NCBI RefSeq assembly: GCF_000004075.3
Contig: NC_026656.2
Coordinates: forward strand, 23,880,607-23,944,606
DNA from: Cucumis sativus
Taxonomy: Eukaryota > Streptophyta > Magnoliopsida > Cucurbitales > Cucurbitaceae
Direction of reading: 5' to 3'
Length of the DNA stretch: 64,000 nt
Below, one piece after another: positions 9,436 through 22,400 of this stretch. Positions within the stretch are counted from its first letter, which is position 1. Each line of letters begins with the position of its first letter. A program made the translations under genes and the position numbers. A model generated the notes under the pieces. It worked only from the letters and a program-made list of their open reading frames with translations. It was not told the origin of the DNA and did not search any database.

Positions 9436-11227
9436 AACTCAGTTTATTTGGATTAATACAAATGTCCTCTCCAACATTCTGTTTGTATTTTCTTTTTCTG
9501 ATTTTCTACATTTTCTTTGTTCGATCAATGAGCCGTATTGATGTGTATTAGTTTTGTTTTGCAATGATACTTGTGTATTTTTAACTGCATTATGATGGAA
9601 GTTCTTGTTAATTTTTTTTTTCTAACATGGAGTTGTGTTCCTCTTATTAGTTTTGTTTTGATAGTTTGGTTTAGGCTTTAAATCAACCTATCATACAAAT
9701 GAAAAATTGATTTGTTTACCAAATGTATCACTACTTAATGCAAATGCTACATACATTTGACACCCTGAATGATTACACTTTTCTCCTCTTTTTTTATTTT
9801 TCTGGATTAATAATTAATACTTCTAGAAATTGGGCTTTTATTTGGGTCAAATCCAAATACTCTTAACTCAAAATATATATTTGGGTAACAGTAATAGATC
9901 ACTATTTGAATATTTGAATAATAATAATTAATAATATAGTAATATTTTTAAAAGAAATTTACAAATATAGCAAAACTATCTTTGATAGACTTGTATTGTT
10001 GATATACTCGTATGATCTATCAGTGGTAGATAAATGTTTACAATATGACCTATCGATGATACACTTCTATCATTGATAAAAAAATTTGACAAATTTTGCT
10101 ATATTTGTAAATTTTTTAAAAGGTTGTAATATACTTAATTATTTTGAATACAATTACTAAATTTTCAACTGCCCTCTATATTTCAATAAAATGTCAATTT
10201 TATGTAGTATTTTGAATCGAGAAAATTAAAATTGTCCCCACTTTCATTGATTTTAGTTCTAGTCAGTTGGGTTTAATTTTTAAGACTTAAAGCCACACAA
10301 TCTTATAGTTGTGAGAGTAGGGGCACAGTTACTATGCTCCAACTTAATATGTTTAAAATAAAGCATTATTTAATATATATTATAATATGAAACTTTAAAA
10401 TTAATACAAAATTCAAATGTGAGAGGGGACATGTGTCTGTTGGCCCCTATATAAATCCATATAATTCCGTCGGTGAGAGAGAATATGTGACTCATTGAAA
10501 GGGAGAGATTAGACTGTGAGATTTAGTGGTGTTTAGGACGAGTAGTATTCAAGATTATAATAATCACGACCTTCCTTGGTATTTGATCACTTTATTTGTT
10601 TTTCAATGTATTTGTTCGACATAGCAAAATTTTTAAATAAAGATTTGAAATTATATTATTTGATAGGCTATATTTGTTATATTTACAGTTATACATCAAT
10701 TATTCGCCCTCGTATCATCCCATACTAATTTCTTTAAAACTTAATCTAATTAAAGTGCTAGTTCTTTGAGGGAAATTGTAGTCCAAACCATAAACTTCTA
10801 AACTAAACCAAAAATAAAATAAATAATATTTTTACAAACATCAAACCAAACCAGTCGGTTTGAACCGGTTCAGCTCAATTAATCGGTTTAGCTCGACCCT
10901 TAATTGACATTACTAATAAGCATAATTATTTATGACTGCTAATTAGCAGCGATATATACCAATATTAGTTTACCTAATATGTTTGATATGATGTACCTAA
11001 GTTGATAAACCATTTGAATAAGAATGCTGGGAAAACAATTCCATTACCTGATTAGTTCAGAGTTTTATAAAGAGGAATTTAACTATTAACTAATTGAGCT
11101 TATATTCTTTGGTGTGATATATATATATATATATGTAAAATACAAATCCAAAACACATGTATTCTCTCCACAAATAAATCTTCAGTCACAAAAATCATAC
11201 AACATTCCAATTCTTATAAACATCATG
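9436..11227. other. intergenic region between SPH and F-box genes
   Basis: AT-rich sequence holding one MITE-like element (9946-10125) and an (AT)n run near 11119-11134. No coding sequence is recognised. Confidence 0.6.
9946..10125. mobile_element. MITE-like inverted-repeat element
   Basis: The left end contains AAATTTACAAATATAGCAAAA. The right end has its near reverse complement (TTTTGCTATATTTGTAAATTT). Between them are GATCTATCAGTGGTAGAT-type short palindromes. Size, AT content and terminal inversion fit a non-autonomous DNA transposon. I cannot fix its target duplication. Confidence 0.6.
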
Positions 11228-12814
11228 TCATATACTTCTACTTGACCACCTCCCAAATGTGCACGCCATCAAACTTCTTCCAGCCAGCAGTCCCAACGTT
11301 GTCTTCAAAATCGTCAATCGACCATCCCCGGCGACTGGAGCTCCAACCCCTGTCTCCATCAGCCTCGGCTCCAGGACAGCAACTTCCCCAGCACTCCCCG
11401 CATCGCTACTACTCGCATCCAAGTGATCAATCTCCTCAACATCCCAATTAACACTCAATGATGTCCTCTTCTCCACAAGCCACTCCTTGATCTCACCAGT
11501 CACCCCTTTGCATTTCTTCACCTTAATCTTAGCTAAATTGGGACATCCCCAAGCCAGTGATTCAATTCCAATATTTGAAATTGGACATCCTTTGATGCAA
11601 AGTTTCTTCAACGACTTGCATTTTGCTGCAATGCAGGCAATCTCTTCATCCCCAACTCTACTCCCACACAAAGCCAATCTCTCCAAATTCACACAGTTTG
11701 AAGCCAACAATGATAGAGATAAACAAGTTGGGTTTACCCCAATTAGAACAAGCTCTTGTAAATCTACGCATTGTTTAGCTATGGCCATCAGCCCTTCATC
11801 TCCTATTCTATTAATTCTCCACCCATCAATATGAAGTTTCCTGATCTTTTTACAATATTCGGCAATACGAGCAAGGCCAAAATTTGAACAATCCCATACT
11901 TTGATAAGATGCAATATCTCTAAATCTAAACAGTTAGAAATGGCTGAAACTCCACAGTCACTCACCTGGATCCTCTCAATGTGAACTTCTATCAAACTAG
12001 CCATAGCATTTCCATGGCCAAACAATTGGAAGAGGTCATCCCAATTCCCTTGGCAGCGAATGATCTTCAGAGCTTTCAGATTTTTAGAACCCATGATCAG
12101 AGGAATTAAGCTCAACCCATCAACAAGATCCTTCAGCAGAATGGATTTCAGAGACGTCGCTGCTGCGCCGGGCACGATTGGCTCGGTACCGGCGATGACG
12201 CCACGGAGACCCTTCAAGGACAATTCCTCCAAAGTGCTGCAGTGCTTGAGGAGAGCATTTATGGAATTCCCCCCCAACGCACATGTACTACAAGAGAATT
12301 TCTTCAAGGTTTTGCAATTGGAAGCAAAAGCGGCAATACCCAAATCCGTGAGTTGAAATCTGCCGGAGAGCTTGATCCGGGTCAGATTCCGGCAACGGAT
12401 TGAGACGAGAATCAAAGCATCGTCGTTGATTCGAGAGATTTTCCGGTTGCATCGAAGAGAAAGCTTCTTCACGGAGTCGAATCGAGTAAAGAGAGATGGA
12501 AGAAATGGGAGAATCTCATCCTGAGCATTGAGAGACAAACGGTGACGGCTCTGACCCTCCACTTGAAACCACCGCTTACAAACCAACGAACAACTTTTCC
12601 GGTCACCGGAGTTGAGGAATCGGAAAATGGAGGCCAAACATTCATCAGGAAGAGAAAAAGTAAAGTCCACAAAATCCAACAAACCCTCATCGTTTTGCTC
12701 CGTCGAAGGAAGAGCCAAAGGGGAAGAGAAACCACCAATTTGAGAACCCGGCGGCCATTGTTGGAGGCAATTGAGGTCCGGAGAGGTTCCAGCAGAAGAA
12801 TAAAACTGACCCAT
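11228..12814 (-). CDS. SKIP2: F-box/LRR protein of the SKIP2/VFB type
   Basis: Intronless, 528 residues from the ATG at 12814. An in-frame ATG 45 bases upstream would add 15 residues, but MGQ... is the family-like start. Residues about 50-95 are an F-box (SLPDECLASIFRFLNSGDRK then CSLVCKRW), the part that binds SKP1/ASK in SCF E3 ubiquitin ligases. Residues about 110-470 are leucine-rich repeats with the L..L.L..C.....G pattern (for example CKSLKKLCIKGCPISNIGI), ending in a KKCKGVTGEIKEWL block and an alanine/glycine-rich tail. The arrangement and length match Arabidopsis SKIP2 and the VIER F-BOX proteins, linked to lateral root growth and auxin-related gene expression. Substrate is unknown here. 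The paralogue identity (SKIP2 versus VFB1-3) is uncertain. Confidence 0.93.
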   Translation of the reverse strand: MGQFYSSAGTSPDLNCLQQWPPGSQIGGFSSPLALPSTEQNDEGLLDFVDFTFSLPDECLASIFRFLNSGDRKSCSLVCKRWFQVEGQSRHRLSLNAQDEILPFLPSLFTRFDSVKKLSLRCNRKISRINDDALILVSIRCRNLTRIKLSGRFQLTDLGIAAFASNCKTLKKFSCSTCALGGNSINALLKHCSTLEELSLKGLRGVIAGTEPIVPGAAATSLKSILLKDLVDGLSLIPLIMGSKNLKALKIIRCQGNWDDLFQLFGHGNAMASLIEVHIERIQVSDCGVSAISNCLDLEILHLIKVWDCSNFGLARIAEYCKKIRKLHIDGWRINRIGDEGLMAIAKQCVDLQELVLIGVNPTCLSLSLLASNCVNLERLALCGSRVGDEEIACIAAKCKSLKKLCIKGCPISNIGIESLAWGCPNLAKIKVKKCKGVTGEIKEWLVEKRTSLSVNWDVEEIDHLDASSSDAGSAGEVAVLEPRLMETGVGAPVAGDGRLTILKTTLGLLAGRSLMACTFGRWSSRSI

Positions 12815-12979
12815 CAGAGAGAAGGGTTGGTAAACCCTGAAAAACGAGAAAACTACCACAGAATTGGAGAAGATAAAAAGGGAAAGTCGAGTTTTTGGTT
12901 ATGTGGGAAAGGGAAAAATATAAAGGGGAAAGAGGGGTTAGATTGAGAGAGAATTCGCGGTGCCGACGCCCCGTCAAAA

Positions 12980-14635
12980 GGGAATGCGTGTCATCTCGCC
13001 TTCGATTCAGCGGCGAGGTGCAAAAGTCACAAACAAAAACAATGGAAGTGAGGATGATGACCAGACCAATTTAAAAAAAGGAAGAAAAGAAAAGGGAGTA
13101 AAGTAAGAAGTAAGAACCAAGGACTTGGTCTTGCAAAGACGCCATTGCTTACTTGGACCATTAACATATGAAATAAAAATAATAACTTTGTGAATCTTCC
13201 CAAGAATTGATTTGTCTTCCATTTTCTCATATATGTTATGTGTCTACAACACAAACCATTGAATTATGTTGCTATTTTATATTAAGCTTCCACGTACTCT
13301 ATTCTCATTCTTGTTTTCAAATCTACATGTATTATTGGTGTTTTTTTTAATGAATAAATAGTTCACATCATACACTACAAAGACTTTTGGAACTTTAAAA
13401 TGATAAATTTCTTAAAATAATATCAAAGATAAGTGGTAGAGGAGTGTTGGAATAACGGTTATGTAGGGAGAGAGAACCAATATTGATACCAACGGAGGAA
13501 AGCATTGGAAAAGGTAAATGTTCTAACACTTTACTATTGCATTTGTTTATTGAATCCCTCCCTATATAGGGAAGAGATAGCCTATGTTCGGTATTTCATG
13601 TTCTAATAAATTCTGAAAATAGTACAAAAGTGTTGACAATCATCCTTTCCGGTAACACTTCACTTTGAGTATATTTTTTTTAATCTAAACTTTCATAATT
13701 AGCTAGAACTCAAATATTATAAAAAACGTACTAATTTAATTACATGAATGCAATAGTAGTAATAGAGTATCTTTTAGAGGCATTGTCTAGTTAACCTTGA
13801 GCCAACATGTTATATGACTTTTTTTTTCGGGATACATTCCCCTAATGTAATATATATCTATGTTTTTATGTGCTTATGTGCAGCACTAAAAGTTATAAAA
13901 ACTGTAACTAAAAAGTGGATTTAGTTTTGAGGAAAATTGGTTATGCTTTGAGGAATTTGAAAAGATTATTAAAAATTAGAATCAACTCAGAGAAGGAAAT
14001 CCAAACAAATCAACACAAAGAAAGCTGCCTTAACTTGTGATCCATAATGATTGCAGCTGAAAGAGAGATTGTTGAGAAACACTTTGAGGAGGATGAGATG
14101 TAATGGAAATAAAAATTGTAGGAAAGACTGTATAAATTAAATTATGGGAAGACAAAAATACAAAATGATCCCATCTTCGTCCGACCCAACACAGAGACTC
14201 ATTAAGACTGCTTGCTAATTACAAGATGAAGATGGAAATGGCAATTTGGTGGACATGGAAGAGTAATTCAGTGTTCAAATAGCTCTAAAATACTTTGGAA
14301 ACCTCATTGATCCAGATCAAGAGATAAGAAGAACTAGTTCTTCACTCAAAGCTCATCAAAACTTAAAAAACAAAGTGATCAAACTTATTTTAATATTTTT
14401 GACATGCAACCTAAATCAAAAATTATAAAAAATATATGTGGTGATGAGACTTTATCATCTACTAAAGGATTGATAGAAAAACCATAAAATTTAAATTATC
14501 AAAAAAACTTCTTTAAATAACTAAAGGCAAGACTTAAATAGTCTCTTGATAAAACTCAATGTACTGTAAAAAAACTGAATGAACCCTACTTAAATGTTGG
14601 GGTGTGGCGGGACTTGATCGGGTTGAGTTGTACTA
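12980..14635. other. gene-poor stretch upstream of the F-box gene
   Basis: This includes the F-box promoter side, then AT-rich sequence. A TGTTGGAATAACGG...GGTAACA segment near 13447-13660 has LTR-like ends but no target duplication that I can see. No gene is recognised. Confidence 0.45.
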
Positions 14636-15290
14636 AAATATTCTGAATATGGATAGTGGAGTTGGGGATCTTAATTATACTACAATTGTTCTTAATCCCC
14701 AAAGGAAACTATCAAACATCAATAGGGAATTTTTGTCCTATTATTTTTTGCTAACGCTTTGGCCAACTGACCGAAGGGTGTTATGGATTGAATAATCTCT
14801 CCATACCAATAAGCAAGCAGAAAAAAATGCGGTGCTTTGGCTTGAAATTAGCTAGATATGAACAAGACTTATGATAAGGTGGAAGGGAGCTCTGTTGAGT
14901 ATGTGATAACAGAAAAGATGAAGATGGGTTGTTGCTAGTGTTGGATTCAACTGATCGTGCAGTGCGTTGAGACAATCTTCTCATACGTTCTCTTAAATTG
15001 GATTGGTGAACAACAATTTCGTCCATTTCCACGTCTGCAATAGGGGATCCTCTTTTGCCCTATTTATTCCTTATTTGCTCATAAAAAGCCTTTTAGATTT
15101 CTTCTAAACGTTTTTTCAGGTTTGTAAGTCAACTTTCATAGTTCCTCCTGCTATTTTTTTTTCAGATGATAGTCTTTTGGTCTTTTGAGCGAAGGAGTCT
15201 ATGTGGTAAGTGATTAAAGAGTTCCAAGAGATGTATGAGCAGAGACTTTAGGCCTAACTATAAATCTAAGTAAGTTTATATTGTTCATGA
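14636..15290 (+). mobile_element. LINE (non-LTR) reverse-transcriptase relic
   Basis: Broken frames preserve, in order, the plant LINE RT landmarks: LNYTTIVL and a proline-rich continuation (about 14670-14740), LDMNKTYDKVEG (about 14865-14895, like the usual LDMSKAYDRVEW), GDPLLPYLFLIC (about 15045-15080), and an FFSDDSLLF-like FADD-box remnant (about 15160-15180). Many stops and frame changes make it dead. Its ends and poly-A tail were not found. Confidence 0.8.
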
Positions 15291-17300
15291 CCAACAAAAT
15301 TATATATAACCATAACATAAAATATTGGTCAAAAAATTTGAAAGTATAATCTGTTATCTCTTGGAGTAAGTATCATGTTTACGTGGATATTAAAAATAGG
15401 TGATGACTATAAGTGATGTGATGTTAAATTGATCAGGTCTATTATTGCAAGTATATGTTGTCACAAATTGTACTCTAGGGTGTATTCCAAATACTCTATG
15501 ATCCAACGGACTAATAAACAACTCAATTCTTTTTAATTAGCACAACACTTTCAATGCAAACCAAGTATACTGGGTAGAAATGGATGAATTTTTATTAGTT
15601 GATTTCTAAGAATAAAGGTAAATATATATGTGAAAATTGGGATTAGATGTAAAGTTTTGATCCATAGTGTCACATCCAGCTCTGCAACGCGTTCTTAACC
15701 TCGTGATGCAGCACGTGAACTCAACTTTGAGCAGCTCCGACACTTCAAATGAAATGTCAGAACGCTCTCAACTTAAGTCCTTGAACTTTAGCTTGATCGC
15801 TTAGCTCCAACTCAAATCTAACCCAACTTAATACTTAATTATTAGACAATAAAAAACATACACAACACATGATATCAACCAACTCTTTTATTACTTAAAA
15901 GTAATTGTTCCAAAATATACATGTTACACACTTCATTAAGTACATGAACTATAAAAATAATGCTTAGGACACCTTGTGAAGCTTGATAGACTCCACTTAG
16001 AACCCAATGGCTTGCTCGGCTTAACCTGTGTAGTACCTTGGCCTTACTTTTTTTCACTTTGGACTTAAACACCAGGCTAACTAAGGGGAAAGGAAACTTA
16101 GAAGTATTGGTCACTTTTACTTGATAGATCATTTCGCCCTGCAATCCTTTTCTATATGATTATCTTTACTCATTATGTGCGCATAGTATGTAGCTCATTA
16201 ATAGAAATAAAACTAATGATTTACTCCTAAACATAGCATACAATCATCAAACATAAAGTTTTAGCTTGAAACATAAAACACACAAGCTTTCTTTGTAAAA
16301 TTTACTTTTGATTAACATTAATGTGAAATACAACGTTACAATATAACATGAAACTTTAGAAGGAAAAGCTTTTCTAAAAGCAATTCAACTTTAGAAAAAT
16401 CACTCGCAACTAATTTTCCTTCTTCAGAATGCATAATCACCCAAAAACTTTCTTCTCGCCTTGTGTTTATTCTTTTTAGCAGAGTAACTCTAAGAATTTT
16501 AGCATAACATTCCTTTCTACTGTGATTTCACCCCTACTTATACTACTCCAAAATCATAAGACATTCTTAATTTTCCTTTAAGCTTGTCCACTCCTGCTGG
16601 AAGGATTACATATGTAAGCTTATTGAACTTTCTAGACCATGCTTACCTTTTAACCCTTGTATGTGGCCCATTAATTGAGAACAATTAAGAAATTTTTCAC
16701 AATTTTCCTAACTCACTTCATTATGCGTTGACCCTGAAAATGCCTACTTTATCTTGCTCGCAATCTCCATCATCTCGCGTCGCCTTGTTCCAGCGCCAAC
16801 CACTACTCAGAATGCCTTCTTCAAAAACACTTTCTTCTCAAGCACACCTTCAAAATCCTTCAATCACATTTCTTACTTCCAAAGTCACCCTTCCAATTCA
16901 AGCTCAGGTCTCACACATAGACAATTTAATTACCTTAAGCTAAGCTAAGTGACTGAATCTCAATCGCATCACATGATATGAATAATGAACAACTTCTATT
17001 TTAGCTTGTTACAGAAGTTCTTTTAGGAGACTAAGTAGCCAATCATATATCTCTATAAATAAATGAATCTTCTCTAAGTCGTATGATGTGTCTTATGTTT
17101 AAGGTCATGGATAGCTCCTTATCAAGAGAGCTATATTTCTCGGTAAAATCATGTTAGTTCTAGGTATTTAATGCTTTATCTTAGTGTCTTGACAAGTAAA
17201 CAAATAATTGACACCTCCAAGCGGTTTAGGATACTTTCAATATTAAAATAGAAGAGTTAGTAAGCAAACAACACAACAAGGATTAAGCCTTAACTAGGAA
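15291..17300. other. gene-poor stretch
   Basis: No gene is supported. Sequence near 15660-15800 is less AT-rich, with GCAACGCGTTC and GATGCAGCACGTG pieces that suggest an old retroelement LTR, but no partner repeat is clear. The short open frames near 16728-16948 are serine-rich with no family features. Confidence 0.4.
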
Positions 17301-17304
17301 TCGT

Positions 17305-19435
17305 TTGGGAGAAGGTACTACTATAAAATTGGCATTACTTTACGCTTAAAAACTGTAAAGTATCTGTTTACTTGACGTTTTTCAATGCATCAAGTAATCC
17401 AATGTCAAGAATAAGAGGGTTTTACTTGACCGTTTTTAAGCGTCAAGTAAAATTATACTTGACAGTTTATACTTGGGGGTAAGGATTATGATAGGATGTG
17501 TGTAGGAGAAGGGTTATGGAGGAACTGGTATGATAAGATGTGTTTGGAATGAGAATTATGTAAGTAGTGTTATGAAATTTATTTATTTTTTATTTTTCAA
17601 AATTCATATTATAAATCCAATATACAAATTTTGTATACTTAATTTACCAATTCATCCTAATTTTCGTAAAACAATTTGTCTTATTTTATTTCAATATGAT
17701 GTTCATTTTCAACTTGTTTTAAGTAGTTGTTACGTGTCAATAATTTTTTTTAATTCATATTCTAAATTCAAAACACAAATTTTGTATATTTAATTTACCA
17801 AATCATCCTAGGTTTCGTAAAATAATTTGGGATCTTTTTTAAAAATAATGTAAAATTTGAAACATATATAAAAAATAGGGTGGGTGCAAAACTATTTTTA
17901 AAAATAGGTGATTTGAGGTGCCCGTACACGACTTCCATGCAATGGACCCCACATATTCTATTTTTTCCATATTTTTATATTTATACTACACTGAGTCCCA
18001 CATTTTTTTATTTTCTCATTATTTATATATGTGGGTCCCACACATTTCACTTTTTTCATTACTTATATATACATACCCACATATAATATAATATATATAT
18101 ATATTAAACATTCAAATTCTAAAAATATCTTTCTTTATTAAATTAATTTATTTTTTTATTTTTTTTCTTTATATATATATAAATATCACAATCTTCAATT
18201 TTTCTTATTAAATTCATTTTTCTAATTTAATTTAATTCTTTCTTAATCAAAATTATACATATATTTTTTTTCCAATTTTCAATTTTTAAAAAAAAATCCC
18301 ATATATTAACAAAACATGTTATTGAAAATATATGTTTCAAATTTTACATTATTTTAAAAATAGATTCAATAATTTGTCTTAATTTATTTAACTACGGTGT
18401 TCATTTTCAACATTTTTTTAAGTATACATTACATTTCAATAAAGTGGTTTTTGTGAATGTAATGTGACATGCAACCTGTAAACATGTAAATAAGTGCAAA
18501 TAACAATTGAAAATACGAAGTACGGAAAACAGAAAATAACAATCAAGATTTTTATCAATTCTAGTTTTGTTTTCTAGAGGAAAATTACAATAAATCTAGT
18601 TTTAGGTTTCTCTTCCGTTCATTTTCATCTACTTTTAAAATATTAACTTTAATTTTTATTCCTTTTAACAATGATTTATATACTTTCAAAATATTTATTT
18701 TAGTTCTTCTACAACAATTATTGGATAAAAAATTCACGAGCCTACTATGTAATAAAATATTTGTTATGTTAATTTAACCGAACTTAATTTAATAACCAAA
18801 ATAACATTATGAAAGTGAGAATTAAATATAGAAAAACCACTTTTAAATAATAGGTTTGTTGAAATTACAACCCCACTAATTTTTAATTTAATCAAATAGT
18901 CCTTATAGTTTGCTAATTTTTGTAATCAATTTATGGTAGTTTGTTAAAATTGAATCATTTTTTTTTATTGAATTAACATCCCTCAGATATTTAAGTTAAT
19001 TAACAAAATACAATGAGGTTGTGATGATATTAAAATTTTAATTTCACAAATATATTGATATAAATTCTAACATAGAGTTGATTGAAAGTAATTAAATTAA
19101 AATTTTAATTGTGTAATCACAATAAATTACCTTAATTCAAGAGTAAAGAAAGAAATGAAAATCTTACTTAATAATGTAGTTGTACTAAATTCATAACTTA
19201 AAAACAAACTGTGTTTTTAAAAGTAAAGAAGATTAAAATTAACAAAACTTATAAGTATAGAAATTATAAATGAGAAGAAAAATTGAATTAAATATTATTT
19301 AAACTTTTATGGGACGTTAATTATAAATGAGGAAGGGTTGAAAAAGGATCAATGGTAAAACTAGGGTTATGATAACCCTTTTTCCAAATGCGGGTTGGAT
19401 TATATAACCCAATCCTTCCCCCAAACACCCCTTTA
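17305..19435. mobile_element. candidate non-autonomous DNA transposon body
   Basis: The left side reads CGTTTGGGAGAAGG. The right side, on the minus strand, reads TGTTTGGGGGAAGG, giving short imperfect inverted ends. Just inside the left end is an array of ACTTGACNGTTT-like subterminal repeats, including an 11-bp perfect inverted repeat at 17420-17452. The 2-kb interior is extremely AT-rich, with repeated GTGGGTCCCACA/AT-rich units at about 17935-18080. No transposase frame is present and boundaries are uncertain. Confidence 0.35.
17420..17452. repeat. perfect 11-bp inverted repeat with 11-bp loop
   Basis: TTTTACTTGAC and GTCAAGTAAAA flank an 11-base spacer. The ACTTGAC core recurs several times between 17365 and 17470, like transposase-binding subterminal repeats. 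Confidence 0.9.
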
Positions 19436-22400
19436 GAATTTTGGAGGTAGCACCACAACACTCGTCCAGCGCCTGACTGGAGCTCCATGATGCTTTCACT
19501 GCGACGTTGCAGTACTCCTACATTTCCAATTTACACGCTCAACGCTCTGCTTCGACAAGGTGTCAAGCGCTACGACGCTCTAATAATCCTTAGGTCTTGA
19601 CGCGGTTAGATGAACATGTTAGGTGTGGATTCAATATAGCATGTTTGGCTATTGAGCTGTTAGGACAATTGGTCAGAGTTGTGATCAATTGAGCTACACA
19701 TATACAAGTATTAATCACTTGAAATTAAACACTTCAAGTTCCACTTATCCATATATAAGCTAGAACATTCCTAATTAGGGATATTTATCGTATAAATTCG
19801 TTGCATTTTACTTTTATGCTTCATCTCCCTTACTTTCCATACCAAACACCCATATCGACCACACTTTAATTAATTAAGGACAAGCATAATTGAACTCACC
19901 TTTTATGCATCCTTGTAGATCGACCCTCCACTTGCATTACTTGTACATTTTAGTAGTAGTAGCATTTAGTTTTGGTGAATTATAAATTTTATTTTATCAG
20001 TAGATGTTTACAAAATGACAGTAAAGTCTGCACGTGTTTGAGACGACGTAGAGAAATCGACATCCAAAAAAAAGTTGATTTTAAAATAAAACAAAAATGA
20101 ACCACCACCAATCTTTTTTACGGTTTGACTCGACGTAGAAATAAAGTAAATAATTTTAAAATAAAATCAATAAAAGAAATGGTCGAGGAAAAACTAAAGT
20201 TGATTTTGGGAGTCATTGGTGTATGAGGAAGGCGTTAGCACCTCAATACCAGTTTGAAAAACAACCACCAAGTCTTATATCTTGAATTAAAATCATTATT
20301 TAAATAAAGTTCATTTTAAAAAATAAATTTTTTGAAAATGTATTATTTCATAAATTTTTTAAACATTGATTAAATCATTTTTTCTTGAGATCAAATCTCG
20401 AACTCACGTATATATTCACCTCTGGCCTTAATAATCTCAAAATAGTAAATTTTCATATATTGTTAGTTTTCATGGTAAAATGCTATTTAAGAACAACCGT
20501 ATAAATTAGTAAAATGATTGAATATGAAACTTACTAAATTATAGATTTGATTTTGTACATTTGAAAAACAAACCAACCATGATTTAAAGAAAAATTTTCT
20601 AAATTGAGTTTTATGAAATATTTACAAATTTACTTTAAAAGAAGATTAAAATTATTTAAAAAAATTAAAAACTTTAATAAATTTTAGTTAGAAATCAAAT
20701 AAGAGAGTTAATGACCAATATAATATAATAAGCAACATATAAAAATTGCAACATAACAAATTAACTAAATAAGAAAAATTTATAAAAAGTGTTCGGATCG
20801 ATTTCGAACTCTGAAAGAATGGACTTCCTCCCCTCAAAAATCTAAAAGTGACAGACTTCTAGATATTTCTAGATTTTGTCGTCGGAATGTTTAGAACAGT
20901 GAAAAGAAAAAAATAACTTTAAAAAATCAAACTACTACTTGGTAACTACGATGTAATGCGGATATATTCAAATTACACCACAGTATGTTGCAAAATAAAA
21001 TGCTAAAGGAAACATGCATACATACATATATTCTTTAATTTAGCTTTTTTTAATTAAATTTATCGAGAGTAGCAATTACTCAATTGCTCTCATGATCAAA
21101 TTCTTGGAATAGGAAAAGATCTATATAACGGAAGCTAGATCTATTTATGATTGATTCAAAACTTTTATTTTATATCTTTGTTTTATGCAATTTACTTCCT
21201 TCCACGACAATTCCTTACAAACCCCATTCTTGGTTTCTTCGACTATGATTCTTTTAATCAAGAAACAAACATGGTTTGATGTGTTCAACTCGATCTTACT
21301 AATAAAGATTAGTGCTTGTAATAGATTTGGTATAATCATTTGATCATAACGAATGCGACAAAAATCCATCCAACCACCAATTGGATGAAAATGAAAGTTG
21401 TTTAATAGAGCTAATAAATCTATACTTATTCCCTGCATATCACAAAATATCATTTGATATAAAGTATACTACCTTTCATATCATTTGAATGATAAAAGTT
21501 GACGATCTTCTCAATATATTCTTTAGTAGATGAACTATTATTTTAAAGAAAAATAATCCAATATGTTATTTATTTATTCATATTCCCAACTTGGTATGAG
21601 TTCATGTGACATTCAAAATCTTGACCAATACATGTATAAAACAAATATTCTTTGCTGTCACAAGTATATATAATAGTATAAATTAAGACTAAATCATAGA
21701 TGTATATTATATAGATATGTGTGTGTGTACCTAAAAAAGAGAGAAAACTCAAAATAAAAAATATGTATAATAATTCATCTAAACTAGACATTTTCGTACC
21801 TTTAACAAAAACAGGTTACATGTTGAAATCTTTAATTTAGTTAAAACCCATTTAATAAAATAGTATAATAAATGATATATATCTCTTTCTTGGGTAAATT
21901 TAAGAAAGTAAATTAGGAATCAACAATAGAAATGGTAAATTAGAAGAAAACAAAAAAAAAAAGAAATGTAGAACGAAAAGTCAACCGAATATGATATGCA
22001 AATATTGGCATTGCTTCTTATTAACTTATTCTCTAGTCTCTACAATTATTATTATGATTTGTTTTTCATTTGCCGTAGTTGAGACGATTGGTAAAGTCTA
22101 ATATTTTGACCTAATCATAGTCCAATGTCCCATCTTTTAAGCTATGCTTTTATGCTATTTCCCCCAACATACATATTCTCATTCAAAATTTGAAATTATT
22201 TCACTTCTTCCTCTTCTTATCATTATTATTCATTATAACCTATTTTGACTCTTTGTCTCACTATCTATATATGTGTGTTAGTTTGACTCTAGAGATACGT
22301 AATTAGAGATATACGCTTCTTTTTTTTCTAGATCACTAGTTTTTAACACAAAGTAGCGTAGTTGGTAGATAAGTGTCTTTAGCATATCTAATTTATCAAA

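Noticed and set aside
11242..12946. Several plus-strand open frames of 69-134 codons across the F-box gene
   Set aside because: They are antisense shadows of the minus-strand F-box/LRR ORF, with no independent family features.
13447..13660. Possible solo LTR (TGTTGGAATAACGG...GGTAACA)
   Set aside because: The ends look LTR-like, but flanking bases AGGAG and CTTCA do not form a target duplication and no second copy is in the window.
16728..16948. Overlapping short Ser-rich frames
   Set aside because: Low complexity, overlapping in two frames, and no splice partners or family match.
21145..21453. 102-codon minus-strand open frame
   Set aside because: It has no recognisable domain, lies in AT-rich intergenic sequence, and has no flanking exon or promoter signals that I can support.
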